Origin: an uncultured Bacteroides sp.
GTDB lineage: Bacteria > Bacteroidota > Bacteroidia > Bacteroidales > Bacteroidaceae
Length of the DNA stretch: 33,267 nucleotides
Assembly: GCA_945965395.1 (NCBI GenBank)
Contig: CAMFND010000090.1
Span: forward strand, 1-33,267
Reading direction: 5' to 3'
A program made the position numbers and the translations under genes. Each line of letters opens with the position of its first letter. The stretch's first letter is position 1. A model generated the notes under the pieces. The model worked only from the letters and a program-made list of their open reading frames with translations, was not told the DNA's origin and made no database searches. Shown here one piece after another: positions 23,476-30,759 of this stretch.

Positions 23476-25785
23476 ATGAAGATAATCCCCCGTATCTATA
23501 TCGGCCTGCTTGTCCTGCTGCTTTTTCTGAGCGGATGTTCGGTCAGTAAATTCATTCCTGAGGGGCACTATCTTCTGGATAACGTAAAAGTAGAATCGGA
23601 TAACAAGGAAATCAAGCCTTCGCAGATGAATATGTATCTTCGCCAGACACCCAATGCCAAGTGGTTCAGTCTGGTGAAACTCCCTATGTACATTTACGGA
23701 GCAGCTGGAAAGGATTCTACAAAGTGGATTAACCGTTTCTTGTACCGCATGGGAGATGCTCCCCGTATTTATGATCCGAACCTGGCGGAAGAAACCCGCT
23801 TACAGATAGAACAAGCGGTGCGCAACATGGGATATATGAGCGGGCAGGTGAGTATGTACACTCAGGTGAAAGGGAAAAAAATCAAGGTCGGTTATCAGAT
23901 TCACTCCGGTGAGCCTTACCTGATTTCGCATGTGGCATACGATATTGCCGACTACCAGATACATGACTACCTGATGACTGATTCAGCCCGTTCTTATCTG
24001 AGGGCCGGTTCTCGTCTTGACGTAAACAAACTTGATCAGGAGCGTGATCGCATTACACAGTATCTTCAGAACCGGGGCTATTATCGTTTCAACAAAGATT
24101 TTATCACGTATCAGGTTGATACCATGCGTAACTCGCGTAATGTCGACTTGATTATGCAACTCCATCCTTATCAGCGGAAGAAGGAAGACCCTCCTTCGCA
24201 GCATCGTCAATATTATCTCCGCAACGTTGATTTTATGTTCGATGTGGACTTTACGGAACTGACTTCCGAGAGCTTGAAAGGAGTGGATTCTCTTCGTTCG
24301 GGTGGAGTGAATTTTTTCTATAAGGATAAGTTGTTCTTACGCCCACAGGTAATCAGTGATTATAACTATTTGCAATCCGGGAAATTGTATCGTAATAGCG
24401 ATGTGCAAAACACTTATTCTGCATTGGGTCGTCTTAACATCCTGAAATATTCTAATATTCGTTTCCGCGAAGAACTGAAAGCTGATTCGGCTTATCTGGA
24501 TGCATATGTTATGCTTACTCGCAATAAGAATAAGTCGCTTTCTTTTGAAATAGAAGGCACAAACTCGGCAGGTGACTTGGGAGCTGCTGCTTCCGTAGCT
24601 TATTCTCACCGAAACTTGTTCAAGGGTTCTGAAACCTTTACCATTAAGTTGCGTGGAGCATATGAAGCGGTTACAGGGCTGGAAGGGTATGCCAACAGCA
24701 ACTATCTGGAATATGGGGTAGAAACCAGTTTGAGCTTCCCTGAATTCATGTTCCCCTTCCTTTCGTCTGACTTCCGTCGTCGGAGTCGTGCTACGTCTGA
24801 GGTAACGGTAAAATACAACTGGCAGATTCGTCCGGAATTTGAGCGTACAGTGGCCTCTGCAGCCTGGAGTTACCGTTGGGGAAAACGTGGAGCGACCCAT
24901 CGTTTCGACGTGTTCGACTTGAACTACATTTATATGCCTTATCGTTCGGAAACTTTCCGTGAATACCTGAACTACATGGATGAAAGAAATCCCTTACTGC
25001 GTTATAGTTACGAAGACCTGTTTATCGTGCGTTTGGGATATACATACACTTACAACAGCTCAGGGGCTACTACGCTGAAGACTTCGCAACGCAATTCTTA
25101 CTCCATCCGTTTTAATATTGAAGAGTCGGGTAACCTGCTGTATCTGTTTTCGCGGATGATTAACGGCAGTCCGAAGAACGGGGAGGCGTATCAGATGGCC
25201 AATATCAGTTTTGCACAATATGTGAAGACGGATTTCGATTATGCCAAGAATTTCATGATTGACGACCGCAATGCTTTGGTATTTCATGTGGGGGTAGGAG
25301 TGGCCGTACCGTACGGAAACTCCAAGAGTCTTCCGTTTGAAAAACTCTATTTCTCCGGAGGTGCCAACAGTGTGCGCGGATGGAGCGTCCGTTCGCTGGG
25401 ACCGGGCGGTTACCGTGGTGACAGCAACAATCTGGATTATGTGAACCATACCGGTGACATCAAACTCGACCTGAATCTGGAGTATCGTACCCATTTGTTC
25501 TGGAAACTGAATGGTGCGGCATTTGTGGATGCTGGAAACGTGTGGACCATTCGTAATCGGGAAATGCAGCCCGAAGGACTTTTCAAGTTCAACCGTTTCT
25601 ATAAACAGCTGGCCGTGGCCTACGGATTAGGATTGCGTTTCGACCTGGACTTCCTGATTATCCGTTTCGACGGAGGTATGAAAGCTATCAATCCGATGTA
25701 TACAGGACGCGACCGTTATCCGATTATTTCTCCTGATTTTAAGCGCGACTTCGCGTTTCATTTTGCAGTAGGTTATCCCTTTTAA
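23476..25785 (+). CDS. tamL: TamL-type lipoprotein Omp85 (BamA/TamA family)
   Basis: A 769-residue outer-membrane assembly factor. ATG 23476 gives a type II signal peptide with lipobox LSGC (lipidated Cys21), the lipoprotein form of TamA found in Bacteroidetes. POTRA-like repeats follow (residues about 25-370). The C-terminal 16-strand barrel carries the Omp85 lid-loop signature VRGW in GGANSVRGWSVRSLGPGG and ends in an aromatic residue (AVGYPF), a typical barrel closing signal. It probably inserts outer-membrane proteins or supports lipid transport with a TamB-like partner, which is not in this window. A small gene follows 16 bases downstream. Confidence 0.9.
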   Translation: MKIIPRIYIGLLVLLLFLSGCSVSKFIPEGHYLLDNVKVESDNKEIKPSQMNMYLRQTPNAKWFSLVKLPMYIYGAAGKDSTKWINRFLYRMGDAPRIYDPNLAEETRLQIEQAVRNMGYMSGQVSMYTQVKGKKIKVGYQIHSGEPYLISHVAYDIADYQIHDYLMTDSARSYLRAGSRLDVNKLDQERDRITQYLQNRGYYRFNKDFITYQVDTMRNSRNVDLIMQLHPYQRKKEDPPSQHRQYYLRNVDFMFDVDFTELTSESLKGVDSLRSGGVNFFYKDKLFLRPQVISDYNYLQSGKLYRNSDVQNTYSALGRLNILKYSNIRFREELKADSAYLDAYVMLTRNKNKSLSFEIEGTNSAGDLGAAASVAYSHRNLFKGSETFTIKLRGAYEAVTGLEGYANSNYLEYGVETSLSFPEFMFPFLSSDFRRRSRATSEVTVKYNWQIRPEFERTVASAAWSYRWGKRGATHRFDVFDLNYIYMPYRSETFREYLNYMDERNPLLRYSYEDLFIVRLGYTYTYNSSGATTLKTSQRNSYSIRFNIEESGNLLYLFSRMINGSPKNGEAYQMANISFAQYVKTDFDYAKNFMIDDRNALVFHVGVGVAVPYGNSKSLPFEKLYFSGGANSVRGWSVRSLGPGGYRGDSNNLDYVNHTGDIKLDLNLEYRTHLFWKLNGAAFVDAGNVWTIRNREMQPEGLFKFNRFYKQLAVAYGLGLRFDLDFLIIRFDGGMKAINPMYTGRDRYPIISPDFKRDFAFHFAVGYPF

Positions 25786-25801
25786 TATTATCTGTTATTA
25801 T

Positions 25802-26038
25802 ATGGACAAGAATGTATATACCATTGAAGAAGTAGACGAGCTGAAAACCTGGGCAGAGCAGACCGAATTTCCGAAAGAAATACAACTGGACAGAGCTGTC
25901 TATATACCCGATGTCAAAGAAACCGTGCATCGGTTAATCATGCAGGCCTATGTGTGTCATGAGAATCCGCGCCTGCAGGGATGTCTGCGCTTGCTGGAGC
26001 GTATCAAGGCGAGGGTAGAAGAAGAGAAAAGAAGTTAG
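25802..26038 (+). CDS. Small conserved protein (possibly DUF6965 family)
   Basis: A 78-residue soluble, acidic, mostly helical protein: [41 protein letters not shown]. The pattern of a Leu/Trp helix, the LPxxIQLD turn and the IPDVxxTV helix resembles the DUF6965 family as I remember it; I am not sure. It starts 16 bases after tamL and so is probably co-transcribed. No function can be proposed. Confidence 0.65.
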   Translation: MDKNVYTIEEVDELKTWAEQTEFPKEIQLDRAVYIPDVKETVHRLIMQAYVCHENPRLQGCLRLLERIKARVEEEKRS

Positions 26039-26142
26039 ATGCGGCTAAAAATGCCGGCTTTCTTTCATATTTGCAAAAAAAATACGAAATTTGCACAGCA
26101 ACAATAAAGATTAATTCATACACCTTTATAAAAATAACAATT

Positions 26143-27786
26143 ATGACAAAAAGTGCATTACAAATCGCAAGAGCTGCTTACCAGCCGAAATTGCCGAAAG
26201 CGTTGACTGGTGCTGTAGTAGCTAAGGAAGGCGAACCAACTCAGTCTGTAGCCGATCAGGAAGAAATCAAGAAGCTGTTCCCGAACACATACGGTATGCC
26301 GTTGATTCAGTTCGTGGAAGGTGAAGCTAAAGAATTTGCTCCGATGAACGTCGGCGTAATCTTGTCTGGTGGACAGGCTCCTGGTGGCCACAACGTAATC
26401 TCAGGTTTGTTCGACGGTATCAAGAAGCTGAATCCGGCTAACAAACTGTACGGTTTTATCCTGGGTCCTGGCGGTTTGGTTGACCACAACTATATGGAAC
26501 TGACAGCTGATATCATCGACGAATACCGTAACACTGGTGGTTTCGATATTATCGGTTCAGGACGTACCAAACTGGAAAAAGAAGAACAGTTCGAAAAAGG
26601 ATACGAAATCTTGAAAGAACTGGGTATTAAAGCATTGGTTATTATCGGTGGTGACGACTCTAACACTAACGCTTGTGTTTTGGCTGAATACTATGCTGCT
26701 AAGAACTATGGCGTACAGGTAATCGGTTGTCCGAAGACTATCGACGGTGACTTGAAGAACGACATGATTGAAACTTCATTCGGTTTCGATACTGCCTGCA
26801 AGACTTACTCAGAAGTTATCGGTAACATCGAACGCGACTGTAACTCAGCTCGTAAATACTGGCACTTCATCAAGTTGATGGGACGTTCAGCTTCTCACAT
26901 CGCACTGGAATGTGCTTTGCAGACTCAGCCGAACATCTGTATCATCTCAGAAGAAGTAGAAGCTAAGAATATGTCTTTGGATGACATCGTTACTTACATC
27001 GCTCAGGTAGTTGCTGACCGTGCCGCTGCTGGCAACAACTTCGGTACTGTATTGATTCCGGAAGGTTTGATTGAATTCATCCCTGCTATGAAGCGTCTGA
27101 TTGCTGAATTGAACGACTTCCTGGCTGCTAACGGTGAAGAATTCAACAGTATCAAGCGTTCTAAACAGCGTGAATACATCATCAGCAAGTTGTCTCCTGA
27201 AAACGCTGCTATCTATGCTTCTCTGCCGGAAGGCGTAGCTCGTCAGTTGTCACTCGACCGTGACCCGCACGGAAACGTACAGGTTTCTTTGATTGAAACT
27301 GAAAAGCTGTTGTCTGAAATGGTAGCTATTAAGTTGGCTGCATGGAAAGAAGAAGGCAAGTTCGTAGGTAAGTTTGCTGCTCAGCACCACTTCTTCGGTT
27401 ACGAAGGACGTTGCGCTGCTCCTTCTAACTTCGATGCTGACTACTGCTACTCATTGGGTTACACTGCATCTATGTTGATTGCTAACGGTAAGACTGGTTA
27501 CATGTCTTCTGTACGTAACACTACAGCTCCTGCTGCAGAATGGATTGCAGGTGGTGTGCCTATCACTATGATGATGAACATGGAACGTCGTCACGGTGAA
27601 ATGAAGCCGGTTATCCAGAAAGCACTGGTGAAACTGGATGGTGCTCCGTTCAAGGCATTCGCTGCCGTACGTGACACTTGGGCTAAGGAAACTGCTTACG
27701 TTTATCCGGGTCCTATCCAGTACTTCGGTCCTACAGAAGTTTGTGACCAGGCAACCAAGACATTGCAGTTGGAACAAGGAAAATAA
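26143..27786 (+). CDS. pfp: Pyrophosphate-fructose 6-phosphate 1-phosphotransferase
   Basis: A 547-residue long-form PFP, reversible glycolytic enzyme phosphorylating fructose 6-phosphate with PPi. The motifs are [23 protein letters not shown] (the second Asp marks PPi rather than ATP use), [11 protein letters not shown] with the catalytic Asp, and [14 protein letters not shown]. The frame is open upstream to 25981, overlapping the small gene, but the family starts at ATG 26143 ([17 protein letters not shown]). Codon use is extremely biased (GCT, GAA, AAC, GGT), typical of a highly expressed gene and unlike its neighbours. A strong terminator follows. No full consensus promoter was found in the 104 bases upstream. 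Confidence 0.96.
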   Translation: MTKSALQIARAAYQPKLPKALTGAVVAKEGEPTQSVADQEEIKKLFPNTYGMPLIQFVEGEAKEFAPMNVGVILSGGQAPGGHNVISGLFDGIKKLNPANKLYGFILGPGGLVDHNYMELTADIIDEYRNTGGFDIIGSGRTKLEKEEQFEKGYEILKELGIKALVIIGGDDSNTNACVLAEYYAAKNYGVQVIGCPKTIDGDLKNDMIETSFGFDTACKTYSEVIGNIERDCNSARKYWHFIKLMGRSASHIALECALQTQPNICIISEEVEAKNMSLDDIVTYIAQVVADRAAAGNNFGTVLIPEGLIEFIPAMKRLIAELNDFLAANGEEFNSIKRSKQREYIISKLSPENAAIYASLPEGVARQLSLDRDPHGNVQVSLIETEKLLSEMVAIKLAAWKEEGKFVGKFAAQHHFFGYEGRCAAPSNFDADYCYSLGYTASMLIANGKTGYMSSVRNTTAPAAEWIAGGVPITMMMNMERRHGEMKPVIQKALVKLDGAPFKAFAAVRDTWAKETAYVYPGPIQYFGPTEVCDQATKTLQLEQGK

Positions 27787-27815
27787 TTTTTTCTTATTTC
27801 TATAAAGCATAAAGG

Positions 27816-27862
27816 AAACCCATCGGGGCTGATTGTAAAACCATTCTCCCGATGGGTTTTAT
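27816..27862 (+). terminator. pfp terminator
   Basis: AAACCCATCGGG (27816-27827) pairs perfectly with CCCGATGGGTTT (27848-27859), with a 20-base loop and TTTT following. It lies 29 bases after the pfp stop. A convincing intrinsic terminator. Confidence 0.8.
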
Positions 27863-27911
27863 TGCATAGTATGTGGGAATAGGTAAGGTAAAAACAGCTA
27901 AATAGGATAAA

Positions 27912-28778
27912 ATGATAAGAGCGAAAAGCACACGTCCTGCCCCTGTTAAAAAAAAGGCAGTCGCGAAACCTGTCCGCCGGACCACACAGCGGAAGGCGAA
28001 AAAGAAACCGCAAAGAGAGATGCCGTCATGGCTTCGGTATGTCATTGCGGGGATTATTGCTTTTTTATTCCTTGCCGCTTTCTTTTATTTCTTTATCCGT
28101 CCTTACTCTTACCGTTGGAAGCCTTGCTATGGTTTTAAAGCATACGGTGTATGTATGCCCTCAGGTTTTCATGTGCATGGCATTGATGTTTCCCATTATC
28201 AAGGAAACATAGACTGGAAAATGCTGACCCAGACCCGACAGGGAAAATTTCCTATTCATTTTGTCTTTATGAAAGCTTCGGAAGGAGGCGATTATGGGGA
28301 CAAGGCTTTTAGCTCCAATTTTGATTCGGCGAAAACATATGGGTTTATCCGTGGGGCTTATCATTTTTACAATCCGAAGACAGATCCTGTCCGTCAGGCC
28401 GATTTTTTTATCAATTCCGTCAAGCTGGATTCAGGTGACCTTCCTCCTGTGCTCGATATTGAGAAGAGGGGAAAGGATGAGAATCAGCTCCGTCGTGACC
28501 TTAAACTGTGGCTTGACAAAATAGAACAGCACTACAAAGTGAAGCCTATTCTTTATACTTCTTATAAGTTTAAAACGCGTTATCTGAATGATTCGGTCTT
28601 CAATTCTTATCCTTACTGGATAGCTCATTATTATGTAGACTCGGTGGAATACAGGGGGGAGTGGAAATTCTGGCAGCATACGGATGTGGGTACGTTGCCG
28701 GGTATTCGTGAGAAGGTGGATTTGAATATTTTCAACGGTTCGTTGGAAGAATTGCAATTAATGACCATAAAGAAATAA
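27912..28778 (+). CDS. Membrane-anchored GH25 lysozyme-family muramidase
   Basis: A 288-residue protein with one transmembrane segment (about 42-62) behind a very basic cytoplasmic tail: 15 Lys/Arg in the first 36 residues. The periplasmic part is a glycoside hydrolase 25 domain cleaving the MurNAc-GlcNAc bond of peptidoglycan. Catalytic candidates are Asp92 in HGIDVSHYQG and Asp182/Glu184 in PPVLDIEK, with spacing as in characterised GH25 enzymes; FVFMKASEGG, ILYTSYKF and KFWQHTDVGTLPGI also fit. The missing cleavage site suggests a type II anchored enzyme rather than a secreted one. The yccF gene follows 45 bases later. Confidence 0.9.
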   Translation: MIRAKSTRPAPVKKKAVAKPVRRTTQRKAKKKPQREMPSWLRYVIAGIIAFLFLAAFFYFFIRPYSYRWKPCYGFKAYGVCMPSGFHVHGIDVSHYQGNIDWKMLTQTRQGKFPIHFVFMKASEGGDYGDKAFSSNFDSAKTYGFIRGAYHFYNPKTDPVRQADFFINSVKLDSGDLPPVLDIEKRGKDENQLRRDLKLWLDKIEQHYKVKPILYTSYKFKTRYLNDSVFNSYPYWIAHYYVDSVEYRGEWKFWQHTDVGTLPGIREKVDLNIFNGSLEELQLMTIKK

Positions 28779-28823
28779 GGGAACTGTGCCTGAGGTTCCG
28801 AAAACTTTGTTTATATTTGCTTT

Positions 28824-29192
28824 ATGAACTTACTGCTCAATATTATTTGGCTGATTTGCGGCGGATTTCTGATCTGCGTGGAATATATTGTTTCCAGCCT
28901 GTTGCTGATGATTACTATCGTCGGCATTCCTTTCGGTTTCCAGACTTTGAAGTTGTCTATGCTGGCTCTTTGTCCTTTTGGGCGGGAAATACGCAGTTGT
29001 CCCGGTGATGGTGGATGTCTCAGTGTGTTGATGAATATCATCTGGATACTTGTAGGTGGAATCTGGATCAGCCTCTCTCATCTGGCATTCGGGGTGTTGC
29101 TTTGCATCACTGTCATCGGCATTCCATTCGGACTGCAACATTTCAAGCTGGCGGGCTTGGCACTTACTCCTTTTGGAAAGGAGATTGTATAA
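28824..29192 (+). CDS. YccF-domain inner-membrane protein
   Basis: A 122-residue membrane protein with two YccF-type repeats. Each has a hydrophobic NIIWxxxGG segment, a second hydrophobic segment, and the signature TIVGIPFGFQTLKLSMLALCPFGREI or TVIGIPFGLQHFKLAGLALTPFGKEI. The halves (about residues 5-56 and 69-121) are clearly similar, showing an internal duplication. Function is unknown. A TATATTTG box at 28812-28819 is too close to the ATG to serve it normally, so transcription from the GH25 gene is more likely. Confidence 0.88.
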   Translation: MNLLLNIIWLICGGFLICVEYIVSSLLLMITIVGIPFGFQTLKLSMLALCPFGREIRSCPGDGGCLSVLMNIIWILVGGIWISLSHLAFGVLLCITVIGIPFGLQHFKLAGLALTPFGKEIV

Positions 29193-29301
29193 TAAATATA
29201 ATACCGTATGGTCGTTTGGTCACTTTGGATAAAATGCAGCGTCCTACGTGCGTTTGTCACCGCTTGATTCCGGTTCTAATTTTCAGGGAAGAAGAACAAA
29301 A

Positions 29302-29343
29302 GGACAAAAGAGAGAAAATCCGTTCTTTTGTCCTCGAATAAAT
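29302..29343. terminator. Hairpin between yccF and prmA copy 2
   Basis: GGACAAAAGA (29302-29311) and TCTTTTGTCC (29334-29343) form a perfect 10-bp stem with a 22-base loop in the 220-base gap between convergent stops. There is no T run directly after, so strength is uncertain. Nothing else was recognised in the gap. Confidence 0.5.
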
Positions 29344-29412
29344 CAATGCACATCCTGCGTGGTTGGTGGCAATTCCGTCTTTATCGCGTCTTTGCCATAC
29401 TTGAAAATGGTA

Positions 29413-30258
29413 TTATTTCATGATGAATTTCACAGCTGCCCAGTTGTTCTTTTCTCGATGATGTACGAACTCCATTCCCAGACTCTCCGCTTTTTCGCGG
29501 ATAAAAGGAATATCCTGTATATAGAATCCACTCATAAATATTTCCGAACCCGGATGCATACAGGCGGCATAATGGGGAAGGTCTGCCAGAAGAATATTCC
29601 GGTTAATGTTGGCAATAATCACATCAAACGCTTTGCGCCCTTTCAGCAGATTGGCGTCACCCAGTTCCACTGTAATGTTATGGATATGGTTCAGTGCAAT
29701 GTTGTCTTTTGAATTGTTGACGCACCAGTCGTCAATGTCGATGGCTGTCACAGGATTGGCTCCTCGCATGGAGGCAAGGATGGCAAGAATAGAAGTGCCG
29801 CATCCCATATCCAGGACTGATTTTCCTTTCAGGTCGGCTTCTAACAGCTCGCTGATTATAGAGCTGGTCGTTTCATGATGCCCTGTGCCGAAAGCCATTT
29901 GCGGGTTAATCAGAATTTCATACTCAGTTTTCGGAGTGTCTTTGTGGAACGTGCTGTGAATGCAGCAACGGTCACCTATGACGATGGGTTGAAAGAAGTT
30001 TTTCTCCCATTCTTCATTCCAGTTTTTGTCTTCGGCTTCCTTTATGGTGTATTCTATCCGGGTGTCAGGTAAAGGGAAGTTCACAACCATTTCTTTCAGT
30101 GCTTCCTCGTCAAAGAGAGTTTGCTGGATATAGGCCTGTATTCCCCCTTCACATTCTACAAAACTTTCAAATCCTATTTCTCCGGCCAATGCGGACACTA
30201 CATCATTCACTGTTTCATTACAGGGATGTGTTGTAAAGGTTACTTCTAAATATTTCAT
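29413..30258 (-). CDS. prmA: Ribosomal protein L11 methyltransferase, copy 2
   Basis: A 281-residue PrmA of the same length as copy 1 (12573-13418), with no gaps in the alignment. The signature blocks INPQMAFGTGHHETT, VLDMGCGTSILAI, VTAIDIDDW and IIANINRNIL are identical or nearly so. About 220 of 281 residues match by hand count (roughly 78%), with more changes in the N-terminal substrate-recognition part. It lies 10 bases after the glutaredoxin-like gene and is probably co-transcribed with it, whereas copy 1 stands alone. Both frames are intact, so either both act on L11 or one has shifted target or expression conditions. Confidence 0.92.
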   Translation of the reverse strand: MKYLEVTFTTHPCNETVNDVVSALAGEIGFESFVECEGGIQAYIQQTLFDEEALKEMVVNFPLPDTRIEYTIKEAEDKNWNEEWEKNFFQPIVIGDRCCIHSTFHKDTPKTEYEILINPQMAFGTGHHETTSSIISELLEADLKGKSVLDMGCGTSILAILASMRGANPVTAIDIDDWCVNNSKDNIALNHIHNITVELGDANLLKGRKAFDVIIANINRNILLADLPHYAACMHPGSEIFMSGFYIQDIPFIREKAESLGMEFVHHREKNNWAAVKFIMK

Positions 30259-30268
30259 ATCTTTTCGT

Positions 30269-30529
30269 TTATTCTATCACTTTACGGAGCAATGCCTCCA
30301 TCTCATTTTTGAAGATGCCCGCTTCATGCACTTTCACCCCGTCCACATAGAACGTGGGAACGTAATAATAGTCGTATTGGTCGGCTATATCAGGATGTTG
30401 GGTTTCTTCTATCATTTCTATTTCTATAGGTTGGAATTCAGGATATTCTGCTTTCAGTTCTTCAATATAGCGCAGTGCTTTTTTGCAGAACGGGCATCTT
30501 TCCTGATAAAATAATTTCACTGGTTTCAT
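30269..30529 (-). CDS. Glutaredoxin/thioredoxin-like small redox protein
   Basis: An 86-residue thioredoxin-fold protein: beta strand KLFYQE, then the redox motif CPFC (Cys12, Cys15), helix KKALRYIEELKAEY, and the cis-proline strand VPTFYVDG. CPFC and the short length fit glutaredoxin-like proteins, although the classical CPYC and a clear glutathione site are absent. It is first in a two-gene unit with prmA copy 2, behind a full consensus promoter. A natural role would be thiol repair or reduction; the substrate is unknown. Confidence 0.85.
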   Translation of the reverse strand: MKPVKLFYQERCPFCKKALRYIEELKAEYPEFQPIEIEMIEETQHPDIADQYDYYYVPTFYVDGVKVHEAGIFKNEMEALLRKVIE

Positions 30530-30554
30530 ACGATTGTTGGTTTAAGGATGATGA

Positions 30555-30586
30555 CAAAGATAATTTCTTTTCATTACTTTCACAAA
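30555..30586 (-). promoter_or_regulatory. Promoter of the glutaredoxin-like/prmA copy 2 unit
   Basis: Minus-strand TTTG (30586-30583; a second at 30590-30587), 20 bases, then a perfect TATCTTTG (30562-30555). Transcription would start near 30548, about 19 bases before the ATG at 30529. Confidence 0.6.
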
Positions 30587-30644
30587 CAAACCTTCCGTCT
30601 TTTTGTTTCAGACTTGTGCTCTCATTGCAATGTTAGATGCAATT

Positions 30645-30670
30645 ATGCCCTCATGCCCTCATTTGTGAGG
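30645..30670. repeat. TGCCCTCAT repeats and small inverted repeat
   Basis: ATGCCCTC occurs twice in tandem (30645-30660), followed by CCTCA-TTTG-TGAGG (30657-30670). The TGCCCTCAT core is shared with the right arm of the large hairpin 60-80 bases away (30730-30749). The meaning is unknown. Confidence 0.4.
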
Positions 30671-30708
30671 TAATTTGTTTATAATGAACAGGTTATTTGT
30701 GATGGTAG

Positions 30709-30749
30709 CATAGAAGAGTATGAGGGCATTGCCCTCATACTCTTCTATG
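30709..30749 (-). terminator. Perfect 20-bp-stem hairpin after the VirE-type gene
   Basis: The left arm 30709-30728 (starting CATAGAAGAG, ending GAGGGCA) is the exact reverse complement of the right arm 30730-30749, with a single central base; the real loop would be a few bases wider. It begins 11 bases after the VirE-type stop codon on the minus strand. There is no T run, so it may be a terminator, a 3' mRNA stabiliser or a DNA-level palindrome. Confidence 0.6.
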
Positions 30750-30759
30750 GTAAAATAAA

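Noticed and set aside
25981-26142. Upstream extension of pfp
   Set aside because: The extra 54 residues overlap the small gene at 25802-26038 in another frame and are unlike PFP; the family start is at 26143.
28812-28819. TATATTTG as a yccF promoter -7 box
   Set aside because: It ends only 4 bases before the ATG, so the transcript would start at or inside the coding region.
12573-30258. Could the second prmA be an assembly duplicate?
   Set aside because: The copies differ at about a fifth of amino acids and at many synonymous sites, and have different neighbours, so they are real separate genes.
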